Shown piece after piece: positions 1-8,409 of a stretch of DNA of 64,000 nucleotides (position 1 is the first letter of the stretch; each line of letters begins with the position of its first letter). Origin of the DNA: Atlantibacter subterraneus (GTDB taxonomy: Bacteria; Pseudomonadota; Gammaproteobacteria; Enterobacterales; Enterobacteriaceae). Made by a program: the position numbers and the translations under genes. Where the stretch lies: positions 310,001 to 374,000 of the forward strand of contig NZ_VLPS01000005.1 of NCBI RefSeq assembly GCF_007570865.1. The letters run 5' to 3'. The notes below the pieces were generated by a model that was given only the letters and a program-made list of their open reading frames with translations, had not been told where the DNA came from and ran no database searches.

Positions 1-524
1 TCGTTCTCGGCCAGGTAGCTGTCGTAGGCTTTCTGCATCCCGTCCTGATAGCTCTGGGTCGGCTGGTCAAAGAAGGCGTTGATTTTACCGGCACCCAGCA
101 GCTGGATCAGCTCCGCCAGCGCGTTATGGTAGATATCGTAGGTGCGCTTCACTTCCTGCGCGGTTTGCTCGCTCTGGCGCGGGTCGCGCGGCAGGGCCTC
201 ATAGGCTTTCCACTGCTCTTCCGCCAGCTTCAGCGAAGTTTGCGCAATCTGCATCAGCTGCGCCACGGTCGCGCCGCTGCCCATCTGGTTGGAATCCATC
301 ATGTAGCGGATACCGGCGCGGTTCAGGGTGTTGCGGGTCTGGATCAGCGCCACCCAGCTGGCGTTCAGCGTGGACTGCTGCTGACGGATGGTCTGAAGAA
401 CGGTGAAGTTTTCCTTGTCGTTTTTCAGCGCGTTAAAGAACAACCCGCCCGACGTTAACTGTAAGAGGCCAAAGAGCCCCAGTACGATAAGCAGGCTGGT
501 GACGACTTTGATACGGTTGAGCAT
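1..524 (-). CDS. tsr: Methyl-accepting chemotaxis protein Tsr, 5' part (cut by window edge)
   Basis: Serine chemoreceptor of the inner membrane; it signals through CheW and CheA to the flagellar motor. Only the N-terminal ~174 codons lie in the window, on the minus strand from the ATG at 524-522. The translation opens with a membrane segment ([19 protein letters not shown]) and continues into the periplasmic four-helix ligand domain, with stretches typical of enterobacterial Tsr such as [33 protein letters not shown] and [10 protein letters not shown]. The signalling domain lies outside the window. The match to E. coli Tsr as remembered is near continuous, so the call is confident. Confidence 0.95.
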   Translation of the reverse strand, partial: MLNRIKVVTSLLIVLGLFGLLQLTSGGLFFNALKNDKENFTVLQTIRQQQSTLNASWVALIQTRNTLNRAGIRYMMDSNQMGSGATVAQLMQIAQTSLKLAEEQWKAYEALPRDPRQSEQTAQEVKRTYDIYHNALAELIQLLGAGKINAFFDQPTQSYQDGMQKAYDSYLAEN

Positions 525-721
525 GGTGACTGTTTCCCGAGACAAAATAAAAAGGGGTATCGGAAAATCCCCGGAAAACTTTATAGGGGAAACCCCCGGA
601 CTTACGTTTTTATTCGCTGAGCGGCGGCGAGCTTTCGTTTTCGCATCAGGGCATCACGGCTATTTTTCCTGCCGACAGGTTTAGCCTATGATAGGCACTC
701 TCTTTTGTGGCGGAAATAAAC

Positions 722-1174
722 ATGATTTGGTTGATGCTGGCTACCCTGGTGGTGGTGTTTGTGGTGGGTTTTCGGGTATTGACCTCCGATTCGCGTCGCG
801 CGGTGCGGCGGCTCAGCGAACGTCTCAATATTCAGACGTTGCAGGTGGAGTCGATGATCGACCAGATGGGCAAGCAGGCCGGGCACGAGTTTATTCAGTA
901 TCTGGCGCGCCCCGATGAAGTGCATCTGCAAAACGCCGCGCAATTGCTGCTGATCTATCAGGCGTATATCGTCGACGGCAGTGAGCAAAACCTGCTGCGC
1001 TGGCACCGCATCCTGCAAAAAGGCCGGTTAAGCGCCCCGCTGACCGACGCGCAAATCCGCCTGGCCCTGCGCTTTTACCACGAGCTGGATCTGGATAACT
1101 ACGAGCTTAACGCCTTCCAGCTGCGCTACAACGCGCTGTTCGTGCCGGACGGCACGGTGACTTATCTGCACTAA
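722..1174 (+). CDS. DUF1198 family protein (YicN-like)
   Basis: A 150-residue protein of unknown function with one N-terminal membrane helix (MIWLMLATLVVVFVVGF), then a basic soluble part. It resembles E. coli YicN (DUF1198) in the stretch around VESMIDQMGKQAGHEF and IVDGSEQNLLRWHRILQK. I chose the ATG at 722; an in-frame GTG at 707 would add five residues ahead of the hydrophobic start. A strong terminator follows at once. The position beside tsr is not where yicN sits in E. coli, so the symbol is left blank. Confidence 0.8.
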   Translation: MIWLMLATLVVVFVVGFRVLTSDSRRAVRRLSERLNIQTLQVESMIDQMGKQAGHEFIQYLARPDEVHLQNAAQLLLIYQAYIVDGSEQNLLRWHRILQKGRLSAPLTDAQIRLALRFYHELDLDNYELNAFQLRYNALFVPDGTVTYLH

Positions 1175-1180
1175 ATCGAT

Positions 1181-1210
1181 AAACGGCATCCCCTGTTGAG
1201 GATGCCGTTT
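1181..1210. terminator. Bidirectional terminator between convergent genes
   Basis: Perfect 11-bp inverted repeat (AAACGGCATCC ... GGATGCCGTTT) with an 8-base loop and A/T flanks. It lies between the DUF1198 gene and the end of fraA, which converge here, so it can serve both. Confidence 0.8.
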
Positions 1211-1216
1211 ATAAAA

Positions 1217-2536
1217 TCAACCTAACACCATCTTGCCGATCATCAACCCCATCGCCACCGAGACAATCACGTTCACCAGGCCGGGGCGCATAAAGCTGTG
1301 GTTAAGCACATATTTGCCGATGCGGGTGGTGCCGGTATCGTCAAAGGCCAGCGCCGCGAGGCACTGCCCGGCCACCGGGATAAAGAAATAGCCGTTCACC
1401 GCAGGCCACGAGCCAATCAGCGCGTACGCCGGTAATCCGAGCGCCAGCCCCAGCGGCAGCAGGATCAGCGTCGTCGCCGCCTGGCTGCTGACCATCGCCG
1501 AGACAAAGAACATCATGATGGCGATAAGCCAGGTATGTTCCTGCAACAGCACCTGCACTTCGGATTTGATCAGGTCGATATGGCTGCTGACGAAGGTTTC
1601 GCTCATCCACGCCAGGCCAAAGGCGCAGACGATGGCCAGCGCACCGGCGCGAAACACGCTGCCGCTGAGGATTTGATCCACCGGCGGGCGGCACAGCAGC
1701 ACAATCAGGCAGGCGAAGGAGAGCATCACAATCTGGATCGCCGCCGACATCGAGAGCGGTTGCAGCCCTTTGGCGGTGTCGACCAGCGGACGCAGGCCTG
1801 GCACCAGCCCCAGCAGCACAATTACCACCGCACCGGTCAGGAACAGCAGCACCGAGAGTTTGGCGCGCGGCGCGATTTCGGCGCTGCGCTCCGCTTTGCC
1901 AATCGGCTTGAGAAGCCCTTCCGCCAGGCGACGCTGGTATTCCGGATCGTCCTTCAGCTCTTTGCCTTTATTAAAGGTAGCGATGGCTCCCGCCGCCACG
2001 CCAATCAGCGTCGCCGGGACGCAAATCATCATGATGGTGGAAATGGAAATGCCGAACGGGGCCATCAGGCCAATCATCGCCGCCATGGCCGCCGAAATCG
2101 GGCTGGCGGTGATCGCCTGCTGAGACGCGATCACGGAAATCGACAGCGGACGTTCCGGGCGAATCCCGGAATCACGCGCCACTTCGGAGATCACCGGCAG
2201 CAGGCTATACACCACGTGCCCGGTGCCGGACATAAAGGTGAAGATATAGCAGATAAACGGGGCCAGCAGCGTGATATAGCGCGGATGGCGGCGCAGCATT
2301 TTTTCCGCCAGCCGGACTAATAAATCCAGCCCGCCGGACGCCTGTAATGACGATGCCGCTAATACCACCGAGAGAATAATTAAAATAACGTCGATGGGTG
2401 GCGACGAGGGCGTCAGGCCAAAACCAAATACCAGCACGCCAACGCCAAGGCCGCCAACCATACCTAAAAATACGCCGCCAATACGGGCGCCAAACATCAG
2501 GGCTACAAGGATAAAACACAATTCTGTCCAGAACAT
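1217..2536 (-). CDS. fraA: Fructose-asparagine transporter FraA, Dcu-family permease
   Basis: Integral membrane carrier of 439 residues with a dozen or so hydrophobic segments, related to the anaerobic C4-dicarboxylate carriers DcuA/DcuB. In Salmonella the protein of this family in the fra operon imports fructose-asparagine (an Amadori compound). It is the last gene of fraB-fraD-fraA here, read from the minus strand. GGGGG about five bases upstream of the ATG at 2536 is the ribosome site. Motifs such as FTFMSGTGHVVYSLLP and GSWPAVNGYFFIPVAGQC fit the family. Substrate is inferred from the operon; a plain dicarboxylate carrier is the alternative. Confidence 0.85.
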   Translation of the reverse strand: MFWTELCFILVALMFGARIGGVFLGMVGGLGVGVLVFGFGLTPSSPPIDVILIILSVVLAASSLQASGGLDLLVRLAEKMLRRHPRYITLLAPFICYIFTFMSGTGHVVYSLLPVISEVARDSGIRPERPLSISVIASQQAITASPISAAMAAMIGLMAPFGISISTIMMICVPATLIGVAAGAIATFNKGKELKDDPEYQRRLAEGLLKPIGKAERSAEIAPRAKLSVLLFLTGAVVIVLLGLVPGLRPLVDTAKGLQPLSMSAAIQIVMLSFACLIVLLCRPPVDQILSGSVFRAGALAIVCAFGLAWMSETFVSSHIDLIKSEVQVLLQEHTWLIAIMMFFVSAMVSSQAATTLILLPLGLALGLPAYALIGSWPAVNGYFFIPVAGQCLAALAFDDTGTTRIGKYVLNHSFMRPGLVNVIVSVAMGLMIGKMVLG

Positions 2537-2597
2537 ACTTACCCCCGGATAATGGAGTGAATTCCAGTTATGTTTTTATGTAATCGGTGAGAGGCAA

Positions 2598-3443
2598 TTA
2601 GCCGGAATACGGTTTACCAAAGCCAAACGCGCCATAATGATGTAATACCCGGCTGGCTGATTTCCCGCCTGCCGTCATGGCGCGAATAATATCGTCGTGT
2701 TCCGGTTGAGGTTTACCGCATGCCAGAATGGACAGCATAAAGCCGGTTAAAAAAGCATCGCCCGCGCCGAGGGTATCGACGGGTTGAATATAAACCGGTT
2801 GCCATTCGATGAGTTTATTTCCGGCATAGTAATACACCTTTTCATGCCCGCGCGTGGCGATAACATGTTTACAGCCGTAATCGTAAAATTTATAAATCTT
2901 ATTAATGGTCTCTTCGACCGATAACGCCCCACAGGAAATAAATCCGTAATCCACCCACGGGCAAACCTGTTTAAAATAGTCGTCAGTCCCACGTCCGGAA
3001 AAATCAAACGACAGGGTGACATTGCGTTGTTTAATTTTTGCTAATTCAGATTCGAGAAATCCGTTAATACTGGAGTGCACCGCATCGAATTGGGCAATAT
3101 AATCGAGGTCGTCATCGGATAATTGCAGCGGATGTTCCCGTAATACGCCGTTTTTATTACTGGTGACAAATTCCCTGTCGCCATCCACCAGCCGGATACA
3201 GGCATAGCCGTTTTCACCGATATAGTGGCGAGAGCGCTGACAGTCTATTTTCAGTTCCTGCAAGGTATCCCGCACATGCTGCGCGGCGGCATCGTTGCCG
3301 AAAGCGCCGAGAAACGCGCTTTCACAGCCCGCCAGCCGGGCATATACCGCGAAGTTGAGCGCGTTGCCGCCGGGGTACATCACGCCGGAATGAAGATATT
3401 TATCAACGACATTATCACCAATGCCAATCACCTTAATGTCCAT
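2598..3443 (-). CDS. fraD: PfkB-family sugar kinase FraD (fructose-asparagine/fructoselysine kinase)
   Basis: Cytoplasmic kinase of about 281 residues that should phosphorylate the imported Amadori compound on C6 of the sugar. PfkB hallmarks are the N-terminal PGGNALNFAVYAR motif and the C-terminal DTLGAGDAFLTGF motif holding the catalytic Asp. The start at 3443 (MDIKVIG) is preferred because AAGGA lies six bases upstream; an in-frame ATG directly before it is possible, and the longest open frame reaches 3494. FrlD (fructoselysine 6-kinase) is the close alternative; the neighbouring FraB and FraA favour FraD. Confidence 0.85.
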   Translation of the reverse strand: MDIKVIGIGDNVVDKYLHSGVMYPGGNALNFAVYARLAGCESAFLGAFGNDAAAQHVRDTLQELKIDCQRSRHYIGENGYACIRLVDGDREFVTSNKNGVLREHPLQLSDDDLDYIAQFDAVHSSINGFLESELAKIKQRNVTLSFDFSGRGTDDYFKQVCPWVDYGFISCGALSVEETINKIYKFYDYGCKHVIATRGHEKVYYYAGNKLIEWQPVYIQPVDTLGAGDAFLTGFMLSILACGKPQPEHDDIIRAMTAGGKSASRVLHHYGAFGFGKPYSG

Positions 3444-3506
3444 CATTATTCCTTGTTGATAGCGATAAACCGGGCGTCCCTGCCCCTGCTTCAAATCCTG
3501 GCGTGA

Positions 3507-4481
3507 TTAATATTCGACCTTCCACATGTAGCGGCGGGTCGTTAACGGATGCTGGCGGATCTCGGCCAGCGCACGGTTATAAACCGGGTAAACGTTATTG
3601 AACAGTGAATGGTTGAAGTAATCGATCACTGTCGGCTTGATGGTGGAAAGGCCCAGCTCTTTGGCGTCCACCACTTCGATACGGCGGCCATATTTTTTCA
3701 GGAAGTTCAGGGCGCGCTCGTCCACCGCACGGGTGCTGCCTTCAGAGAACTGGAAGAAGAACGGCGTGTTGGCATCGGTGATTTCGAACGGGCCGTGGAA
3801 GAACTCGCCGCTGTGGATGCAGGCGGAGTGGATCCACTGCATTTCCATAAAGATGCAGATGCTCTGCAAATAGGCCGCGCCGTAACCCGCGCCGCTCGCC
3901 ATGGTGTAGATGACTTTGTCGTCTTTGTATTCCTGGGCGAACGCCTGGGCGCGGTTCTGCAAATGATCCCACGCGCGGTAAACGATGCGGTTGATTTTGC
4001 TCAGGCCGTCCTGGAAATCCTCGTAATGGGCATAACCTTCGGTCTGGTTGAGGATTTCTACCGCGGTGATCAGGCCCTTAAGGGTTTTCTCTTCGGCGAT
4101 GTCTTTGCCGTCGCCAAAGCTGTAGGTTTCTACGAAATCGCAGTGGGCCACCAGCGGGGAGTCGGTCACCCAGGTCAGGCCAATAACCGGCACGCCGCGG
4201 CTCTGGGCCAGCTCTGCCGCTTTAATGGTTTCCGGAGTGTTGCCTTTGTGGGACGCGACCACCACTACCGCGTTATCGCCCAGCGCCACTGGCGGGTTAT
4301 TGATAAATTCGCCGCTGTTGTACAACCCGACGGTGACCTTAGTGGCTTCTTTTTCCAGGAAGGCTTTCGCCGGGTAAAACGCCGCATACGAGCCGCCGCA
4401 GGCGACATAATACACATGAGTGATCCCGCCCTTCTCCGCTTTGCTTTCAACGATGCCGCTAATGATTTCTTTAATACTCAT
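3507..4481 (-). CDS. fraB: SIS-domain deglycase FraB (6-P-fructose-aspartate deglycase)
   Basis: Cytoplasmic sugar-isomerase-fold enzyme of 324 residues. In Salmonella FraB splits 6-phosphofructose-aspartate to glucose-6-phosphate and aspartate. Family marks are VYYVACGGSYAAFYPAKAF, VVASHKGNTPETIKAAEL and SACIHSGEFFHGPFEITDAN. The start is set at 4481 (MSIKEII), with AAGGGG seven bases upstream; the open frame runs to 4535 but that extension overlaps the operator region. It is first in the operon, 63 bp before fraD. FrlB is the related alternative, but the sequence is very close to Salmonella FraB as I remember it. Confidence 0.88.
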   Translation of the reverse strand: MSIKEIISGIVESKAEKGGITHVYYVACGGSYAAFYPAKAFLEKEATKVTVGLYNSGEFINNPPVALGDNAVVVVASHKGNTPETIKAAELAQSRGVPVIGLTWVTDSPLVAHCDFVETYSFGDGKDIAEEKTLKGLITAVEILNQTEGYAHYEDFQDGLSKINRIVYRAWDHLQNRAQAFAQEYKDDKVIYTMASGAGYGAAYLQSICIFMEMQWIHSACIHSGEFFHGPFEITDANTPFFFQFSEGSTRAVDERALNFLKKYGRRIEVVDAKELGLSTIKPTVIDYFNHSLFNNVYPVYNRALAEIRQHPLTTRRYMWKVEY

Positions 4482-4542
4482 CACTTTTCCCCTTGGGTCG
4501 TTTCTGACGTTAACCGCGAGACAGCCGCGCGCCAATCAATGT

Positions 4543-4589
4543 ATCTAAATGTATTGTTATAGATGTATAACATTGGCATACATTTAGAT
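4543..4589. promoter_or_regulatory. Nested palindromes upstream of fraB: likely FraR operators
   Basis: A perfect 12-bp inverted repeat, ATCTAAATGTAT at 4543-4554 and ATACATTTAGAT at 4578-4589, encloses a second one, GTTATA-GATG-TATAAC at 4556-4571. They lie just upstream of fraB and next to the GntR-type gene fraR. HutC-subfamily GntR repressors bind such A/T-rich palindromes, so these are good candidate FraR sites. That they are FraR sites is inference. Confidence 0.65.
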
Positions 4590-4603
4590 CAACGAGTGAC
4601 CCG

Positions 4604-4640
4604 ACAAAAAAATCGGGATCCGCGATGCAGATCCCGATTT
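4604..4640 (-). terminator. Intrinsic terminator of fraR
   Basis: On the minus strand an 11-bp stem (AAATCGGGATC ... GATCCCGATTT) is followed by a run of T, just after the fraR stop codon. It should insulate fraR from the fraB promoter region. Confidence 0.8.
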
Positions 4641-4680
4641 ACGCTGTAACGGCGTAACGATCAACGATGAAAAATGGGGG

Positions 4681-5397
4681 TCAGACGGTAAAACGCAGTT
4701 TGTCGCCTACGATCAGCTGATGAGAAATGCAGGACATTTCGCCTTTGTTATCAATCATCTCGCTTTTAATCGAGATCAGCGGATAGCGGCTGGCGACGCC
4801 AAGGTAATGGGCCACCTCAAAACTGGCATACACCAGTTCGATGGTTTTGCTGGAGTGGGTAAACCACAGACCATGCTTGTCGCGCAGGGTGTCGTACAGC
4901 GAATGACTGTTGAGATCTTCATTCAGCAGCGCGGCGAACTGCGGAGGGAACCAGACCGTTTCCAGCGATACCGGCACGTCGTCGGCATAGCGGATACGCT
5001 CAATCACCACCGCTTTTTCTCCCTCGGGAATGTTCAGTTTGGCGCGGGTCTCTTCGTCGCAGGCTTCAAACACCGACTTGATGGTGCGCGAACCGGGGCG
5101 GCGGCCCTGGGAGCGGCACAGCTCGCTGAAGCTCATGATGCCGGTCATGCTGCGCTGGAACTTCTCGCCGGAAACGAATGTCCCTTTACCTGATACCCGG
5201 GTGAGAAAGTTTTCTCGCGTCAGCGCATCCAGCGCTTTACGCACCGTCACGCGACTTACCTGCCAGCTGGCGCTGAGATCGTTTTCGGTGGGGATCTGCT
5301 GCCCCGGCTGATACTCGCCGCTGAGAATCGCCTCTTTGAGAGCTTCTTCAAGCTGCTTATACAGCGGTTTGGCACTAGAGGTATCCGGCAGATTCAC
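4681..5397 (-). CDS. fraR: GntR-family (HutC/UTRA) transcriptional regulator FraR
   Basis: Repressor of 238 residues. Residues ~10-75 are a winged helix of GntR type (GEYQPGQQIPTENDLSASWQ, VSRVTVRKALDAL, GKGTFV); the rest is a UTRA effector-binding domain. The start is GTG at 5397 with AAAGGA eight bases upstream. It is followed on the same strand by a terminator and then fraB, as in the Salmonella fra locus (fraR, then fraBDA). It probably senses an intermediate of the pathway and represses fraBDA. Confidence 0.85.
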   Translation of the reverse strand: MNLPDTSSAKPLYKQLEEALKEAILSGEYQPGQQIPTENDLSASWQVSRVTVRKALDALTRENFLTRVSGKGTFVSGEKFQRSMTGIMSFSELCRSQGRRPGSRTIKSVFEACDEETRAKLNIPEGEKAVVIERIRYADDVPVSLETVWFPPQFAALLNEDLNSHSLYDTLRDKHGLWFTHSSKTIELVYASFEVAHYLGVASRYPLISIKSEMIDNKGEMSCISHQLIVGDKLRFTV

Positions 5398-5467
5398 GTT
5401 ATGTATCCTTTTGTATTGTCATAAGCCCGACAGCGCATGGTTTACAATATACAACAATTTGCTTATG

Positions 5468-5480
5468 GCTACACTGTAGC
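5468..5480. promoter_or_regulatory. Palindrome GCTACACTGTAGC upstream of mdtM
   Basis: A 6-1-6 palindrome 30 bp before the mdtM start. Its 11-bp core (CTACACTGTAG) recurs at 6787-6797 upstream of the next transcription unit, which suggests a shared operator or overlapping promoter element. No known regulator is assigned. Confidence 0.4.
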
Positions 5481-5510
5481 TGAGGGTTAGTCAGCAAGGA
5501 GAAAGACAGT

Positions 5511-6743
5511 ATGCAATGGAATTCCGCATTTTGGGCCCGGCACGCCAGCTCGCTATTCTTCCCGATGGCGCTCATTTTGTACGATTTCGCCGCCTATCTC
5601 ACCACCGATATGATCCAGCCGGGGATCATCCACGTGGTGCGGGAATTTAACGCCGACGTTAGCCTGGCTCCGGCATCTGTCAGCCTGTATATGGCGGGCG
5701 GAATGGCGTTGCAGTGGCTGCTCGGCCCGCTGTCTGACCGGATTGGCCGCCGCCCGGTGCTGCTCACCGGCGCGCTGATCTTTACCCTCGCCTGCGCCGC
5801 CACGCTGTTCACCACCTCGATGGAACAGTTTCTCGCGGCGCGCTTTATTCAGGGCACCAGTATCTGCTTTATCGCCACCGTGGGCTATGTGACGGTACAG
5901 GAAGCCTACGGCCAGACCAAATCCATCAAGCTGATGGCGATTATCACCTCAGTGGTGCTGGTGGCCCCGGTGGTCGGCCCGCTGTCCGGCGCGGCGCTGA
6001 TGCAGTTCGTCCACTGGAAAGTGCTGTTTGCCATCATTGCGGCGATGGGGTTTATCGCCTGGCTGGGCCTGCTGTTCACCATGCCAGAGACCATTAAGGA
6101 ACGCGGCGCGCCGTTTCGCGTGGCGGGCGTCTGGCAGGATTTTAAAGGCGTGTTTCGCAACCGCATCTTCCTGACCGGCGCGGCCACGCTGTCGCTAAGC
6201 TATATCCCGCTGATGACCTGGGTGGCGGTTTCACCGGTGATCCTGATCGACGACGGCGGACTAAGTACCTCGCAGTACGCCTGGACCCAGGTGCCGATTT
6301 TCGGCGCGGTGATCGTCGCCAATATGCTGGTAGTGAAATTTATTAAAGACCCCACCACGCCGCGCTTTATCTGGAGCGCTATTCCGATCCAGCTCACCGG
6401 GCTGGGGCTGCTGATCGCGGGCAATATTTTGTCTCCACACGTCTGGCTGTGGTCGGTACTCGGCACCAGTTTCTACGCTTTCGGGATCGGGCTGATTTTC
6501 CCGACGCTGTACCGCTTTACGCTATTTTCCAATGACTTGCCGAAAGGCACGGTTTCCGCCTCGCTGAATATTGTGGTGCTGAGCACAAGCGCGGCAGCCG
6601 TAGAAGCGGCGCGCTGGATTTACTTCCATGCGGGCGGACGGCTGCCGTTTCATCTGCTTTCGGTGGTGGCAGGCGTGATTGTGGTGTACTTCCTGGCAGG
6701 GCTGTTAAAACGGGTGCGCGAGCGCGAAACCGCGCTGGCGTAG
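5511..6743 (+). CDS. mdtM: Multidrug efflux transporter MdtM (MFS, DHA1 family)
   Basis: Inner-membrane proton antiporter of 410 residues with 12 predicted transmembrane segments; MdtM exports drugs and bile salts and aids alkaline pH homeostasis in E. coli. The N-terminal half has [16 protein letters not shown], the MFS motif A-like [18 protein letters not shown] and the antiporter motif [16 protein letters not shown]. The similarity to E. coli MdtM (YjiO) is strong across the whole length. AAGGAG precedes the ATG. It is divergent from fraR. Confidence 0.92.
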   Translation: MQWNSAFWARHASSLFFPMALILYDFAAYLTTDMIQPGIIHVVREFNADVSLAPASVSLYMAGGMALQWLLGPLSDRIGRRPVLLTGALIFTLACAATLFTTSMEQFLAARFIQGTSICFIATVGYVTVQEAYGQTKSIKLMAIITSVVLVAPVVGPLSGAALMQFVHWKVLFAIIAAMGFIAWLGLLFTMPETIKERGAPFRVAGVWQDFKGVFRNRIFLTGAATLSLSYIPLMTWVAVSPVILIDDGGLSTSQYAWTQVPIFGAVIVANMLVVKFIKDPTTPRFIWSAIPIQLTGLGLLIAGNILSPHVWLWSVLGTSFYAFGIGLIFPTLYRFTLFSNDLPKGTVSASLNIVVLSTSAAAVEAARWIYFHAGGRLPFHLLSVVAGVIVVYFLAGLLKRVRERETALA

Positions 6744-6786
6744 CGCGGGTTTCGGAAACATCCTCCGCGACTTTGGTTCAGACTTT

Positions 6787-6797
6787 CTACACTGTAG
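6787..6797. promoter_or_regulatory. Second copy of palindrome CTACACTGTAG
   Basis: Identical 11-bp core to the palindrome at 5469-5479, here 15 bp before the start of the 64-residue ORF and overlapping the region expected for a promoter or leader. Co-regulation with mdtM is inferred. Confidence 0.4.
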
Positions 6798-6812
6798 CCA
6801 GGAGGAAAATTC

Positions 6813-7007
6813 ATGAAACTGCTGCCATCACTGTTCTCAAGCCCCGAAAAACTGTTACAAGTCATCAGCCACGGCGACGTTCAGGACGCCATCGACGACG
6901 GTGAACGCATCATTATCGACGGCGACGGCAATGCCATGGTCAACATTCATTGCGTCCAGGTTCAACAGGACTTTCAACGCCACGTTGAAATGCTGAAGCG
7001 GGCCTGA
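6813..7007 (+). CDS. Small conserved-looking hypothetical protein (64 aa)
   Basis: Soluble 64-residue protein, acidic in the middle (DVQDAIDDGERIIIDGDG). I do not recognise the family. It has a strong ribosome site (CAGGAGG) before the ATG, and its stop is one base before the next ATG, so it forms a two-gene unit with the membrane protein that follows. Base composition matches the core genome. Confidence 0.7.
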   Translation: MKLLPSLFSSPEKLLQVISHGDVQDAIDDGERIIIDGDGNAMVNIHCVQVQQDFQRHVEMLKRA

Positions 7008-7008
7008 G

Positions 7009-7764
7009 ATGGGAACGGCGATCTTTATGGTGCTGATGGTCTGCGGCTACTGGTACGCCAGCCGCGACCTCTCTACGCGCCTGAAATACAAACGCACCTT
7101 CGGTTGGGATGTCTACTTCCTGGTGGCGCTGTACGGCTGCATCTTCGTATTGCAGGGGCTGATCGCTACCGCCGCCGTGTGGCTGATTTTACTGCTGACC
7201 TCGCTGACGATGAACGCTCTGCCGCAGTATTTCGGCACGGAAGCGCACCGCTACCAGATGGAGTTTATTAACTGGAGCTTTCTCGGCATCCAGGCACCGG
7301 TGGTGATCATGCTGGGATTTGCGGTGCTGTTTTGCCTGTATCGCTCCAACTGGGCGCGCAGCGCGCGGCTCGACAGCGGCGGACGCCGCTCGCTCTACAA
7401 GCAGCTAACCCGCGCCAATGGGCTGGAGGGCTTGCTGTATCAGTGCATGGAAGAAGGTGAACTGGCGTTCGTGATGCTTAAATCGCAGCGCGTATATGTC
7501 GGGATGGTTCACACCACCTCGTTCGACAGCAGCAACCCCGGCAACAATATTGTGCTGATCCCGTTCCTGAGCGGCTATCGGTCCAGGGAAAGCGGCGAGT
7601 TTGTGGTGGAGCACAACTACAGCGCCTGGTACGCGGAGCACGAGATCACGCTCACCACGGAGCCAAAGTCCGCACTGTCGTTTCGCAAAGTGATCCTGCT
7701 GGAGCAAATAGAAAGCCTGTCGCTGTTCGATCCGGTGAGCGCGATGGGATTAGATCACAGATAA
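7009..7764 (+). CDS. Hypothetical membrane protein (251 aa)
   Basis: Three hydrophobic segments in the N-terminal half (residues ~2-16, ~35-65 and ~90-108), then a soluble ~140-residue part rich in charged residues. Family not recognised. Translation is probably coupled to the upstream 64-residue gene (one-base gap). The soluble part contains MEEGELAFVMLKSQRVYVG and IVLIPFLSGYRS, suggesting a beta-rich cytoplasmic domain; nothing catalytic is evident. Confidence 0.75.
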   Translation: MGTAIFMVLMVCGYWYASRDLSTRLKYKRTFGWDVYFLVALYGCIFVLQGLIATAAVWLILLLTSLTMNALPQYFGTEAHRYQMEFINWSFLGIQAPVVIMLGFAVLFCLYRSNWARSARLDSGGRRSLYKQLTRANGLEGLLYQCMEEGELAFVMLKSQRVYVGMVHTTSFDSSNPGNNIVLIPFLSGYRSRESGEFVVEHNYSAWYAEHEITLTTEPKSALSFRKVILLEQIESLSLFDPVSAMGLDHR

Positions 7765-7766
7765 AA

Positions 7767-7784
7767 AGCCCACCGCAGTGGGCT
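7767..7784. terminator. Terminator between convergent genes
   Basis: Stem AGCCCAC / GTGGGCT with a CGCA loop. On the minus strand it is followed by T-rich sequence right after the uspF-like stop; on the plus strand it directly follows the membrane-protein gene. Confidence 0.75.
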
Positions 7785-7791
7785 TGATGGA

Positions 7792-8226
7792 TTAGCGAAC
7801 TACCAGCACAGAGCATTTGGCATGCCGCACCACCGCTGCGGCATTGGAGCCTAACAGGTAGGTGCTCATGCTGGGCCGGTGCGAGGCGAGGATAATCAGA
7901 TCGGCGTTGATCTGATCCGCCACCCGCAGAATGTGATCCTTCGGCGCGCCGCTATACACATGCGTTTTTACGCGGCCCTCCGGCAGTTTGAACTGCTTGA
8001 CAAGCTCATTGAGCGTCTCCAGCGCATTGGCTTCCCGCTGCGAGCGTTCCGGCGCGATGGTGGTGTATTCCAGGCCATAAGCGGCAAAATAGCTATGGTC
8101 CGGGATCACGGCCAGAAAGTGGATCATCGCAACCTCGCGCCCGGCGTACTCCTGCACATGGGGAATAACCTGCGTCGTCAGCTGCATCTCAGAGATATCG
8201 ATGGGGACTAAAATCGTTCTGGACAT
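7792..8226 (-). CDS. uspF: Universal stress protein, UspF/UspG type
   Basis: Cytoplasmic 144-residue Usp-fold protein. It begins MSRTILVPIDIS and carries the ATP-binding signature GSNAAAVVRHAKCSVLVVR at its C-terminus, preceded by LIILASHRPSMSTYLL, as in E. coli UspF. UspF-type proteins bind ATP and are linked to adhesion and stress survival. The match is to the UspF subgroup; it may be a paralogue rather than the orthologue since it lies in a different neighbourhood. An AGGAGG-like site precedes the ATG. Confidence 0.85.
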   Translation of the reverse strand: MSRTILVPIDISEMQLTTQVIPHVQEYAGREVAMIHFLAVIPDHSYFAAYGLEYTTIAPERSQREANALETLNELVKQFKLPEGRVKTHVYSGAPKDHILRVADQINADLIILASHRPSMSTYLLGSNAAAVVRHAKCSVLVVR

Positions 8227-8348
8227 ACAACCTCCTTTTGCGTGCTGTGTGAAACCACACGGTTATTATGGTCAAAATTTAACCGCTTGGGTGTGATGGG
8301 GGTAGGGGTTTGGAGAAGATGGAGGAGAGTAAAAATGGTTTCAAAACC

Positions 8349-8379
8349 CAGACACCCGAACAACGATTTCGGGTGTCTG
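8349..8379. terminator. Strong hairpin terminator
   Basis: A perfect 12-bp stem (CAGACACCCGAA ... TTCGGGTGTCTG) with a 7-base loop lies downstream of the AT-rich membrane protein on the minus strand. T-rich sequence follows on both strands (GGTTTTGA on minus, TTTATAT on plus). Confidence 0.7.
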
Positions 8380-8409
8380 TTTATATAATATCAGTGACTC
8401 ATCTAATTA

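Noticed and set aside
1535-2320. 261-codon plus-strand open frame
   Set aside because: Antisense to fraA and rich in His/Arg/Gln as expected for a shadow of a membrane protein gene.
3609-4562. Long open frame on the plus strand
   Set aside because: It lies antisense to fraB, whose product is clearly recognisable; the frame is a by-product of GC-rich codon use.
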